The position numbers were made by a program, and so were the translations under genes. This document shows, piece after piece, positions 22,005 through 31,558 of a stretch of 34,849 nucleotides of DNA; position 1 is the stretch's first letter, and every line of letters begins with the position of its first letter. The notes beneath the pieces were generated by a model. The model was given only the letters and a program-made list of their open reading frames with translations. It was not told the origin of the DNA and made no database searches. Source of the DNA: DATARH01 sp035534855. GTDB taxonomy: Bacteria; Pseudomonadota; Alphaproteobacteria; ATCC43930; CGMCC-115725. The DNA lies in contig DATLRD010000089.1 in assembly GCA_035534855.1 (NCBI GenBank), forward strand, positions 1 through 34,849, read 5' to 3'.

Positions 22005-22733
22005 TCAGGATACCGGCTCGCGCGTCACGACGACATCGCCGTTGCCGGTCAGGCGGATCAGGTTGACCGTCTTGGCCCAATCGGGCGAGCCTGAGTAATA
22101 CGCCGGCACCGTGCGGTCGCCGACCTGCATCGGCCGGTCCCAATGGCCGAGCGCGAGATAATCGGCGCCGGTCGCCGCGATCATCGCGTCGCTGATCAGC
22201 CACGACGGCCGCAGCGGGTTGTGCCAGGTCTCGGGCGGCTCGTAATGACCGTGGCCGACCGCGACCTGCCAGCGCGTCGAGCGCGGCACCGGGTCCTTGA
22301 GCGGCACCATGTCGCGATAGTCGTAGTGCGGGTTGCCCCACAATTCGAGCCCATGCCCGGGGAACGCAATCGTGCGCGCGGCATTGATGCCAAAGATCGT
22401 CACATCGGCGATCGCCGCAAACCCGCCTTTCGCCCACACCGAATCCTGGGTGATCGGGTCGTGGTTGCCGGGCAGCACGACGACCGGCAGCCCGGCCTCG
22501 GCCAGCACCCGGCCGGCGCGCTCGATCGTCGCCGGCGTGACCATGTGGTTGTCGAACGTGTCGCCGGCGAGGATCGCGAGGTCGGCACCGAGCCGCCGCG
22601 CCGCCGCCAGCACCGCGGCCAACCCGCCGGTACCGTCGCCGCCATGCAGCGAAGCGATCCGGTCGTCATCGACATGCACATCGGAGCTGTGGACGATGCG
22701 GATCTCGCCCACCCCGTTATCGTCGCGCGGCAT
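22005..22733 (-). CDS. Calcineurin-like metallophosphoesterase
   Basis: A 242-residue cytoplasmic phosphoesterase. All five metal motifs are visible: D18-x-H20 (SSDVHVD), GDTFDNH with D58, GNHD at 89-92, GHGHYEPP, and LGHWDRP. This set binds two metal ions and hydrolyses phosphomono- or phosphodiesters; the arrangement resembles SbcD/YfcE-type proteins but without a DNA-binding cap. The substrate is unknown. Its start is 3 bases after the CinA-like gene stops, so it is translated from the same mRNA as the last gene of a five-gene operon. Confidence 0.86.
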   Translation of the reverse strand: MPRDDNGVGEIRIVHSSDVHVDDDRIASLHGGDGTGGLAAVLAAARRLGADLAILAGDTFDNHMVTPATIERAGRVLAEAGLPVVVLPGNHDPITQDSVWAKGGFAAIADVTIFGINAARTIAFPGHGLELWGNPHYDYRDMVPLKDPVPRSTRWQVAVGHGHYEPPETWHNPLRPSWLISDAMIAATGADYLALGHWDRPMQVGDRTVPAYYSGSPDWAKTVNLIRLTGNGDVVVTREPVS

Positions 22734-22736
22734 GGC

Positions 22737-24005
22737 TCAATTCCGCTCGAAATCGATGCGCTCGGAGACCGGCAGCCCATAGAGGAACCGCCGCAGGCAA
22801 TCGAGCCCCAGCTCGATCGCACCGAGCCGCACCCATTCGCGCCCGCCGAGGACGCGCGCGCGTCGCGACTCGGTCTCGGCCTCGGTGGCGATGCCGATGC
22901 AGATCGTGCCGCCGAAATCGATGCGGTCGGGGCCGGTGTCGAGGTCGATCAGCACGGCGAGCGCGTGGCTGGCGCCGCTGGCGCGGCGGATCGCGCGGGC
23001 GACATTCTCGGCCGCCTCGCGGGTGATCTCAGCATCCCCGCCGGCAGCCGGGCCGAGCGTCGCCTGGATCTCGCCGAGTTCGCGGGCAACCAGGCCGCGG
23101 CGGAACACGGTTTCGGCACCCGGCAGCGGCGCGAGCCGCGCGGCGATGCCGCCGCTGGTGAACATCTCGACCACCGCGAGCGAGCCGCCCTCCCCGGTCA
23201 GCCGTTTGAGGATCACGCCTTCGAGCGTGTCGTCGTCTTCGGCGAGGATGAAATTCCCCAGCCGCTTGCGCACCTCGGCGACGACCGGCGCGAGCTTGTG
23301 GGCGATGTCGGCGCTGTCGGAGCCACGCACCGTGACCTTGGTCTCGATCTGCGGGTAGTGGGCGCGAAAGCCGAGCTTGGCGCTGCCGTCGGGCACCAGC
23401 GCCTCGACCCCTTCGAGCAGCGCATCGACATGGCTTTCGCCGAGCCCATAGGAATGAAAGCGCTTCAATTGGATCACGGTCTGTTCGCCGCTGCGCGCCA
23501 GCAGGCGCGGGATGATCTGCTCTTCGAGCATGCGGCGCAGCTCGCGCGGCACGCCGGGGGTGAAGAAGAAGCGCGCCTTGCCGATATCGAGCGCGAAACC
23601 GCACGCGGTACCGATCGGGTTGTCGAGGATTTCCGCCGTGGTCGGCAGCATTGCCTGCTTGCGGTTGTTGGGCGACATGGTTCGGCTGCGCTTGGCGAAA
23701 AACGCCTCCATCGTCGTCAGCCATTCGTCGTTGAGCGCCAGCTCGACGCCCGCCGCCTGCGCCGCGATCTCCTGCGATAAATCGTCCACCGTCGGCCCGA
23801 GGCCGCCGTTGACGATCACCGCATCGGCGCGCTCCCCGGCATGGCGAAACGCCGCCAGCAGCGTCTCGCGGTCGTCGCCGACCGTCGTGCCCCAGCGCAC
23901 CGCCAACCCGACATCCTCGAGCTTTTGGGTGATGTAGCTGAAATTGGTGTTGACGATCTTGCCGGTCAGCACTTCGTCGCCGGTGCAGATGACTTCGATT
24001 TGCAT
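22737..24005 (-). CDS. cinA: CinA-like protein with degenerate C-terminal deamidase domain
   Basis: A 422-residue protein with the full-length CinA layout. The N-terminal molybdopterin-binding-like domain (COG1058) is well kept: CTGDEVLTGKIVNTN (7-21), VNGGLGPTVDD (65-75) and FTPGVPRELRRML (148-160). The C-terminal domain (about 255-422) matches the position of the PncC/NMN deamidase domain, but its hallmark ESCTGG is replaced by EMFTSGG (280-286) and the later GIAGPGGG region reads DTGPDRIDFGG. Deamidation of nicotinamide mononucleotide is therefore unlikely; ADP-ribose pyrophosphatase-type activity of the first domain remains possible. It lies 3 bases downstream of the DUF190 gene in a tight operon. 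Confidence 0.82.
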   Translation of the reverse strand: MQIEVICTGDEVLTGKIVNTNFSYITQKLEDVGLAVRWGTTVGDDRETLLAAFRHAGERADAVIVNGGLGPTVDDLSQEIAAQAAGVELALNDEWLTTMEAFFAKRSRTMSPNNRKQAMLPTTAEILDNPIGTACGFALDIGKARFFFTPGVPRELRRMLEEQIIPRLLARSGEQTVIQLKRFHSYGLGESHVDALLEGVEALVPDGSAKLGFRAHYPQIETKVTVRGSDSADIAHKLAPVVAEVRKRLGNFILAEDDDTLEGVILKRLTGEGGSLAVVEMFTSGGIAARLAPLPGAETVFRRGLVARELGEIQATLGPAAGGDAEITREAAENVARAIRRASGASHALAVLIDLDTGPDRIDFGGTICIGIATEAETESRRARVLGGREWVRLGAIELGLDCLRRFLYGLPVSERIDFERN

Positions 24006-24008
24006 GCC

Positions 24009-24353
24009 TTACGCCTGCCCGCTTTCGGCCGCGCCATAGCGCAGCACCTGGATGGGTTGCACGGTGACGAGCCCGGCGCGGATCATCGGCCCGACCGCGG
24101 CGAGGTAGGCGTCGATCTTCTCGCGGCTGTCAACCACCTCGACGACGATCGGCAAATCGGGCGACAGCAGCAACTCGGTCGGGCTGGGGCTGCTCCGTCG
24201 CCCGTAGCCCAGGATGCCGCGCAGCGCGGTCGCCCCGGCGAGCCCCATCTCCCGCGCCTTGCGGATCAGCGCATCGGCCAGCGGCTCGTCGCCCGACACC
24301 TCGTTGTCGTCAATGAAGATGCGCAGCAGCGCCGCGTCGCCGGGAACCTCCAT
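24009..24353 (-). CDS. DUF190 (PII-like) protein
   Basis: A 114-residue protein of the DUF190 family, which has a PII-like ferredoxin fold and is thought to sense or modulate. Diagnostic segments are LLRIFIDDNE, EPLADALIRKAREMGLAGAT, LRGILGYG, and LPIVVEVVDSREKIDAYL. DUF190 genes often accompany fluoride exporters (crcB), but here the gene sits between SMP-30 and CinA-like genes with gaps of 7 and 3 bases, an unusual setting. The ATG at 24353 gives the family-length protein; a longer open frame upstream overlaps the SMP-30 gene and is rejected. Confidence 0.85.
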   Translation of the reverse strand: MEVPGDAALLRIFIDDNEVSGDEPLADALIRKAREMGLAGATALRGILGYGRRSSPSPTELLLSPDLPIVVEVVDSREKIDAYLAAVGPMIRAGLVTVQPIQVLRYGAAESGQA

Positions 24354-24360
24354 CGCCGGA

Positions 24361-25278
24361 TCAGCACATGAAGTTGAGCCGCAGCCCCGGCTCGGGCCAG
24401 ACCATCGTCGCAAGCTGCCCGGTGCCCGAAAGGGTGATGCAGGCGGTGCGCAGATCGGGCCCGCCAAAGCAGATATTGGTCGGATAGACGTCGGGCATCT
24501 TAACCTGGCGCACGACCTGCCCGCCGGGCGAGATGACCGTGATATGGCCGGTCATCAGCGTCGCGACGCAGATATCGCCGTTGGCCTGGACCGCCAGACT
24601 GTCAAAGCGCTGGAACCCCGGCAGCCCGCACACGCAACGCCCGCCATAGGGCGCCGGAAACGGGTCGTGCCTGATCTTGCCGGGCGCGATGATGTCCCAG
24701 GCATAAAGCCGCGAGGTTTCGGTGTCGGCGACATAGACGGTCTTTTCGTCGGGCGACAAGCCGACCCCGTTCGGCGTGACGATCGGATAGACCAGCTCGG
24801 TGATGCTCGACCCGTCGGGCAGCGCGTAATAGAGCCCGCCATTGTCGCGGTGGTGCGCTAGCCGCTTGCCCAGGTCGGTGAAATAGAACCCGCCCTGCTT
24901 GTCGAATACCAGATCGTTCGGCGCCGACAATTTATGGCCGTTGACCTCGGTATAAAGCGTGCGGGTCTCGCCGGTCTTGGGGTCGATGCGCTGGATCGAG
25001 CCGCCCTTGTAGTCCGGCGCCGGCCCGGTCGACAGGAAACTCGGCGTCGTCTCGTACACTGCGCCGCCGTTGTTGCACACATAGAGCGCGCCGTCCGGCC
25101 CGGTGGCGACGCCGTTGGGCCCGCCGCCGGCCCGGCCGATCTCGGTCTTGCGGCCGTCGGGCATAACGCGCGTCACCTTCCTGCCGGAAATCTCGCCGAG
25201 AATGACCGAGCCGTCGGCCATCCAGACCGGCCCTTCGGGAAAGCCGAGGCCGTCGGTGATGATGCGGATATCGGGCAT
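24361..25278 (-). CDS. SMP-30/gluconolactonase-family lactonase
   Basis: A 305-residue six-bladed beta-propeller. Candidate metal ligands follow SMP-30 order: E15 (GFPEGPVW), N121 (SAPNDLVF), N170 (VTPNGVGLS) and D226 (FDSLAV). Family members hydrolyse sugar or aromatic lactones and need Ca2+ or Zn2+. The repeated GxxxxV/IxPDG and DxxGxxYxTD strands are clear. It lies 20 bases downstream of the LLM flavin oxidoreductase gene; a flavin monooxygenase making a lactone (Baeyer-Villiger type) followed by a lactonase is a plausible pairing, but this is inference. Confidence 0.87.
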   Translation of the reverse strand: MPDIRIITDGLGFPEGPVWMADGSVILGEISGRKVTRVMPDGRKTEIGRAGGGPNGVATGPDGALYVCNNGGAVYETTPSFLSTGPAPDYKGGSIQRIDPKTGETRTLYTEVNGHKLSAPNDLVFDKQGGFYFTDLGKRLAHHRDNGGLYYALPDGSSITELVYPIVTPNGVGLSPDEKTVYVADTETSRLYAWDIIAPGKIRHDPFPAPYGGRCVCGLPGFQRFDSLAVQANGDICVATLMTGHITVISPGGQVVRQVKMPDVYPTNICFGGPDLRTACITLSGTGQLATMVWPEPGLRLNFMC

Positions 25279-25298
25279 GGCGTTCCCTCCCCTGTTTG

Positions 25299-26150
25299 CT
25301 ACGCGTTGACCCGGCGCATGATTTCGGCCCAGTGGTCGAGCCGCGGCAGGATCTTGTCGGCACCCTCGGACGGCAGCATCGCCACCCAGCGCACGATCCC
25401 CATGTCGCGGTAGCGCTTCAACTGGTCGACATCGTCGCCGCCGCCCATCAGCGTCACCGGCACGTCTTCCTTCTTGCGCCCGGCCTCGGCGAGCAGCGCG
25501 TGGAATTTCGGCAGCTGCTCGCCGATGTCGCCGTACGGCGCGCGACCGGCGATCGGCGCCCAGCCGTTGCCATAGCGCACCGCGCGCCGCGCCGCGTGCG
25601 GAAAGGCGCCGCCGACGATAACCGGCAGCGGGCTCTGCACCGGCTTCGGCCAGGTCATCATCGGCGGAAAGCTGACGATGTCGCCGTGGTATTCCGGCTT
25701 CGATTTGGTCCAGATCTCGCGCATCGCCTCAATCTGCTCGCGCATCTTCTTGAAGCGGGTGGCGTAGACCGTGCCGTGATCTTCCATCTCGTCCTGGTTC
25801 CAGCCGCCGCCGATGCCGAACAGGAACCGCCCGCCCGACGTTTGGTCGAGCGAGGCCACGGTTTTGGCGAGCTGGATCGTGTCGCGCTGGATCACCAGGC
25901 AGACCCCGGTGGCGACCTTGAGCGTCTTGGTCGCCGCTGCCGCCGCGGTCAGCGACACAAACGGGTCCATCGCGTCGTAATAGGGCTTGGGCAAGTCGCC
26001 GCCGCCGGGAAACGGCGTCTTGCGCGAGAGCGGGATGTGCGAGTGCTCTGGCGCCCACAGCGATTCGAACCCGCGTTCCTCCATCGCCTGCGCCATCGCC
26101 GGCGCCGGCATCGCGTAGTCGGTCATGAACATCAATGCGCCGAAATGCAT
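25299..26150 (-). CDS. LLM-class (F420- or FMN-dependent) oxidoreductase
   Basis: A 283-residue bacterial-luciferase-like TIM-barrel protein: MHFGALMFMTDYAMP start, ERGFESLWAPEHSHIP, then LVIQRDTIQLAKTVASLDQ and the highly typical GRFLFGIGGGWNQDEM. It resembles the TIGR03619-like group often predicted to use F420, though FMN cannot be excluded from sequence. It is the first gene of the operon LLM, SMP-30, DUF190, CinA-like, phosphoesterase; AGGGAGAG precedes the ATG. It differs from the luciferase-like pseudogene at 20117-20364, so it is not that gene's surviving copy. Confidence 0.87.
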   Translation of the reverse strand: MHFGALMFMTDYAMPAPAMAQAMEERGFESLWAPEHSHIPLSRKTPFPGGGDLPKPYYDAMDPFVSLTAAAAATKTLKVATGVCLVIQRDTIQLAKTVASLDQTSGGRFLFGIGGGWNQDEMEDHGTVYATRFKKMREQIEAMREIWTKSKPEYHGDIVSFPPMMTWPKPVQSPLPVIVGGAFPHAARRAVRYGNGWAPIAGRAPYGDIGEQLPKFHALLAEAGRKKEDVPVTLMGGGDDVDQLKRYRDMGIVRWVAMLPSEGADKILPRLDHWAEIMRRVNA

Positions 26151-26226
26151 GGCTTCTCTCCCTGCCGTCGGTCCGCCGGGGTTGCCGCGACGCCGTTCCG
26201 ACGCCTCGCAATGTACCGATCAGAGT

Positions 26227-26254
26227 GTCATTGCGAGCGGAGCGACGCAATCTC
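26227..26254. repeat. Dispersed ATTGCGAGC-type repeat
   Basis: GTCATTGCGAGCGGAGCGAC then GCAATCTC is a frequent intergenic repeat type in alphaproteobacteria. ATTGCG (26230-26235) pairs with CGCAAT (26246-26251). It lies between the LLM gene's start and the end of the PPOX-family gene. Confidence 0.6.
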
Positions 26255-26272
26255 GACGGCGGCGGCCCGCGG

Positions 26273-26716
26273 TTACGCGACCGCCAGATCGCCCCAACTC
26301 GCTACCCGGCGGATGCGCAACGCAATGACCGGCAGCCCGGTCAGGTCCATCGAGCGAAGTTGCGGATAGCGCGCCCGGCACAGCGCCTGCGCCCGGTCGT
26401 ATTCGTCGCCGGCGGCCAGCAGTTCCACGGCCCCGCGCAGCATGACCCAGCCGAGCCGGGTCCAGTCCTCGTCATAGCGGTCGACGACAAACGCCGCGTT
26501 GGGGTTTTCGGCGATGTTGCGCTCGCGCTTCAGCGGCACGTCGCGGCGCTTCGGCTTTTGGTCGATCGCGATGTAGAGCGTGTCGTCGCCGAGCGCATAG
26601 CACACCGGCACGACATGCGGTGCGCCGGCGCGGTCGGCGGTCGCCAGGCGGCCGACCCGGTGATGGTCGAGAAAGCGGCGCTGCGCCCCCGTCAGCTTTG
26701 CACGACCTTGCAGCAT
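26273..26716 (-). CDS. PPOX-class flavin/F420-dependent protein
   Basis: A 147-residue split-barrel protein: RVGRLATADRAGAPHVVPV, LYIAIDQKPKR, NIAENPNAAFVVDRYDEDW, and GWVMLRGAVELL are the standard strands of the pyridoxamine-phosphate-oxidase fold; the C-terminal GLPVIALRIRRVASWG is the mark of the TIGR03668-like group predicted to use F420. Function is a reductase or oxidase of unknown substrate. It is divergent from the two-subunit decarboxylase, with 63 bases between the starts. GCACGACCTTGC (26700-26711) and GCACGATCTTGC (26718-26729) form an imperfect direct repeat spanning its start. Confidence 0.82.
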   Translation of the reverse strand: MLQGRAKLTGAQRRFLDHHRVGRLATADRAGAPHVVPVCYALGDDTLYIAIDQKPKRRDVPLKRERNIAENPNAAFVVDRYDEDWTRLGWVMLRGAVELLAAGDEYDRAQALCRARYPQLRSMDLTGLPVIALRIRRVASWGDLAVA

Positions 26717-26779
26717 CGCACGATCTTGCGGGATTTCACGCCTGCTGCCTACGATGTTTGCGACAAGGCGGAGAACGCG

Positions 26780-27292
26780 ATGAGTGAGGCGGCATCCCTA
26801 AGCCCCGAAACCGTATTGCGGGAGATGAAGGCGGGCGGGGTCACCGACATCGTGTGGCTGCCCGACAGCGAAACCAACTGGCTCTACCTGTTGATGCAGG
26901 CCGAGCCGAGCCTGCGTCTGATCGGCGTCAGCCGCGAAGGGCATGCGATGCCGATCGCGGCCGGACTTGCCGCCGGCGGCAAGAAACCGATGATCCTCAT
27001 TCAGAACACCGGGATGATGGAATCGGGCGATTCGATCCGCGGCTGGCTGTTGGGCCTCAACGTGCCGGTCGTGATGATGGTCGGCTATCGCGGCTGGACA
27101 AGGCACGGCGTCACCACCGACACCGCCGCCACCTATACCGAGCGTTTCATCAACGCGTTCGGGCTCGACTACTATCTCGTCGAAAGCGATGCCGACGCGC
27201 CGCGCATCAGCCACGCCTTTGCCGAGGCCGAGCGCACGCAGCGCCCGGTCGTCGTGCTGGTCGGCGACGAATACCACGGCTTCAACCGGTAA
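26780..27292 (+). CDS. ThDP-dependent decarboxylase, PYR-domain subunit (ComD-like)
   Basis: A 170-residue protein equal to the N-terminal (PYR) domain of sulfopyruvate/phosphonopyruvate decarboxylases: VTDIVWLPDSETN, then the ThDP-activating glutamate in GVSREGHAMPIAAGLAAGG, the NTGMMESGDSIRG segment, and VVVLVGDEYHGF at the end. Those enzymes remove CO2 from 2-oxo acids bearing a sulfonate or phosphonate group. Here the enzyme is split in two genes, as for ComD/ComE. GGAGAAC precedes the ATG. The partner subunit begins 11 bases after its stop. The true substrate is unknown, since no sulfonate or phosphonate genes are nearby. Confidence 0.83.
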   Translation: MSEAASLSPETVLREMKAGGVTDIVWLPDSETNWLYLLMQAEPSLRLIGVSREGHAMPIAAGLAAGGKKPMILIQNTGMMESGDSIRGWLLGLNVPVVMMVGYRGWTRHGVTTDTAATYTERFINAFGLDYYLVESDADAPRISHAFAEAERTQRPVVVLVGDEYHGFNR

Positions 27293-27303
27293 AGGACACG
27301 TCC

Positions 27304-27891
27304 ATGATGCGCATCGCCGAGGCGCTCGAAGCCTTCAAGCCGCACCGCGGCGGAGCGATCGTCGTGCCCGGGCGCGGCGGAAAATTCTGGACCGGGCTGA
27401 CGACCGACGAAACCCTCGACGTGCCGCTCGGCGACCCGGCGATGGGCGGCCATGCCGGGTTTGCGTTCGGCCTCGCCCTGGCGCAGCCGAAACGCCGGGT
27501 CGTGCTGTTCGACAGCGAGGGCGACATCTTGATGAGCCTTGGCATGCTGACCACGATCGCCGAGCAGGCGCCGGGCAATTTCTTTCACTTTCTGCTCGAC
27601 AACGAGGTCTACGCAACGACCGGCGGGCAGCCGGTACCCAACGCCAAGAATGTCGCCTACGACAAGATCGCCCTCAGCTGTGGCTATCCGCGCGCCTATT
27701 CCTTTACCGAGCTTGCCGATTTCGCCGGCGCGCTGCCCGAGATCTTCGCCCGGCCCGGCCCGGTGTTCTGCGCGCTTAAGGTCTATCCCGAGGTTGAGAA
27801 CGAGCCGATCGGCCGCCGCCGGCGCTGGAACACCCGCACCCGCGACCAGGTGCTCGACGATCTGCAGACCGGGCTGGGCATCGGCCGTTAG
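27304..27891 (+). CDS. ThDP-dependent decarboxylase, PP-domain subunit (ComE-like)
   Basis: A 195-residue protein equal to the C-terminal pyrophosphate-binding domain of the split decarboxylase. The cofactor motif is DSEGDILMSLGMLTTI, followed about 27 residues later by LLDNEVYATTGGQP. In the usual form the first part is GDGS; here the aligned aspartate is replaced by glutamate (SEGD), which still offers a carboxylate for Mg2+. The block GDPAMGGHAGFAFGLALAQP is typical. AGGAC precedes two adjacent ATG codons at 27304 and 27307; either may be used. It should form a heteromer with the product of the previous gene. Confidence 0.83.
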   Translation: MMRIAEALEAFKPHRGGAIVVPGRGGKFWTGLTTDETLDVPLGDPAMGGHAGFAFGLALAQPKRRVVLFDSEGDILMSLGMLTTIAEQAPGNFFHFLLDNEVYATTGGQPVPNAKNVAYDKIALSCGYPRAYSFTELADFAGALPEIFARPGPVFCALKVYPEVENEPIGRRRRWNTRTRDQVLDDLQTGLGIGR

Positions 27892-27976
27892 AATATAAGC
27901 ATCCGGCCAAAGTAGAGGTCTATTAACCCATCGCTAAGCGTGCCTCGGCATCATTTCGCCCGTTAGGGAGACACAG

Positions 27977-28141
27977 ATGCTGATTGCAATCCAGCGGTTT
28001 GTCCGCAACAACAAAGGCGTGACGGCGGTGGAGTATGCGCTGATCGCGGCAATGATCGCGATTGGGAGCGTCAACGTCATGAAGCTGACCGGAAAGCACC
28101 TGACGAAGACTATGAGGACGATCGCGCGAGACTTGAAATAG
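27977..28141 (+). CDS. Flp/Fap-type type IVb pilin
   Basis: A 54-residue prepilin starting at ATG 27977, with AGGGAGA upstream. The N-terminus is basic (QRFVRNNKG), then cleavage is expected after G14, giving a mature pilin that begins VTAVEYALIAAMIA. The glutamate and tyrosine at mature positions 5 and 6 are the Flp signature, and the hydrophobic helix (about 18-32) follows. Flp pilins form tight-adherence pili made by the Tad/Cpa machinery, but no tad, cpa or prepilin-peptidase gene is in the window, so this is an orphan copy. The C-terminus is unusually basic (KHLTKTMRTIARDLK). It is convergent with clpB, 28 bases apart. Confidence 0.85.
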   Translation: MLIAIQRFVRNNKGVTAVEYALIAAMIAIGSVNVMKLTGKHLTKTMRTIARDLK

Positions 28142-28169
28142 CCGGGGTTCCCGCCTCCAGGATCGCCTA

Positions 28170-30770
<2,601 letters not shown>

Positions 30771-30841
30771 GGTGGGCCAACCTCCGATGAACCGACTACC
30801 CCGACCCCCATCAGGCAGGCCCAGCAGTCCTTCGGTCGGAG

Positions 30842-30870
30842 ATATGGTGGCGAGCCGGGCAGCGCTCAAC
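30842..30870 (-). promoter_or_regulatory. Candidate RpoH (sigma-32) promoter of clpB
   Basis: On the minus strand GTTGAG (30870-30865) is followed after 17 bases by CCATAT (30847-30842). Alphaproteobacterial heat-shock promoters have a CTTGA-like -35 and a C-x-ATnT-like -10 with about this spacing. It lies in the 163-base gap between the DUF4167 gene and clpB, giving a leader of about 65 bases. The -35 first base differs from consensus. Confidence 0.5.
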
Positions 30871-30933
30871 CCTAGAGCCGGCGCGCATTCCCGCCTTGAT
30901 CGAGGTCAACGCCGCGGGGCGAAGCCCGCCTGC

Positions 30934-31425
30934 TCAATACCCCGGCGGCTGCTCGTCGTCCGGGGGCGGCGGGTTCGGCGGCGGCACCTGCTGGTGCTGG
31001 ACATGGACCGGCTGCATCTGCGCCTCGTCGCCGTTGCGCGGGTCGCCGTTCTGCTGGTCGCCGTCGCCGTTCATCTCGGTGTCGGCCGGGGTCATCGGCC
31101 GCTGCTGGCCCTGCGGATACCCCTCGCCGGCCGCGTTCATCATTCGAAAATAATGCTCGGCGTGCTGATAGAGGTTCTCCGCGGCGACGCGGTCGCCGCC
31201 CGCCGCCGCCTCGCGCGCCATCGCAACATAGCGCTCGAACACCTGATAGGCGTTGCCGCGGATCTTTACCGCCGGGCCGTTGCTGTCAAAGGTCTGGTTG
31301 CGCTGCGGCATGCGCGGGCGATTGCCGCCCCCGCCACCGCCCCCGCCCCCACCACCGCCCCCACCACCGTGATGCGGGTTGTTGCCATTGCGGCCGCGCG
31401 AGCGTTTGCCTTGTCCTGGTCTCAT
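30934..31425 (-). CDS. DUF4167 protein with 15-residue polyglycine tract
   Basis: A 163-residue alphaproteobacterial protein of the DUF4167 family, typically located beside prmC and prfA as here. The N-terminus is basic (RPGQGKRSRGRNGNN), then fifteen glycines, then the conserved core GPAVKIRGNAYQVFERY and AENLYQHAEHYFRMMN (about 49-96), and finally a Q/P-rich disordered tail. The basic start and the setting next to release-factor genes hint at RNA or ribosome binding; this is inference. The tail and polyglycine are likely unstructured and variable. AGGTGCC precedes the ATG. Confidence 0.85.
   Translation of the reverse strand: MRPGQGKRSRGRNGNNPHHGGGGGGGGGGGGGGGNRPRMPQRNQTFDSNGPAVKIRGNAYQVFERYVAMAREAAAGGDRVAAENLYQHAEHYFRMMNAAGEGYPQGQQRPMTPADTEMNGDGDQQNGDPRNGDEAQMQPVHVQHQQVPPPNPPPPDDEQPPGY
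31324..31368 (-). repeat. 45-base polyglycine-coding tract
   Basis: Fifteen consecutive glycine codons, a mix of GGC, GGT and GGG on the minus strand, appear as a run of GCC, CCC and ACC triplets on the plus strand. Low-complexity sequence of this kind tends to vary in length, and assembly errors are also possible here. Confidence 0.85.
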
Positions 31426-31558
31426 GGCACCTATCTGATCGCGGTGGAGTTGAAAGCGGACCGATGCCCGACAGGAACCTCGCCGCGACGCCTACCGCGC
31501 CGGCTATCAGCATGCGCCTGCATCTTCATGCGGCGCGGGTTCCCGAATGGGCAACACC

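Noticed and set aside
22143..23780. 545-codon plus-strand frame opposite the phosphoesterase and CinA-like genes
   Set aside because: Shadow of two genes with clear catalytic motifs; composition typical of antisense translation.
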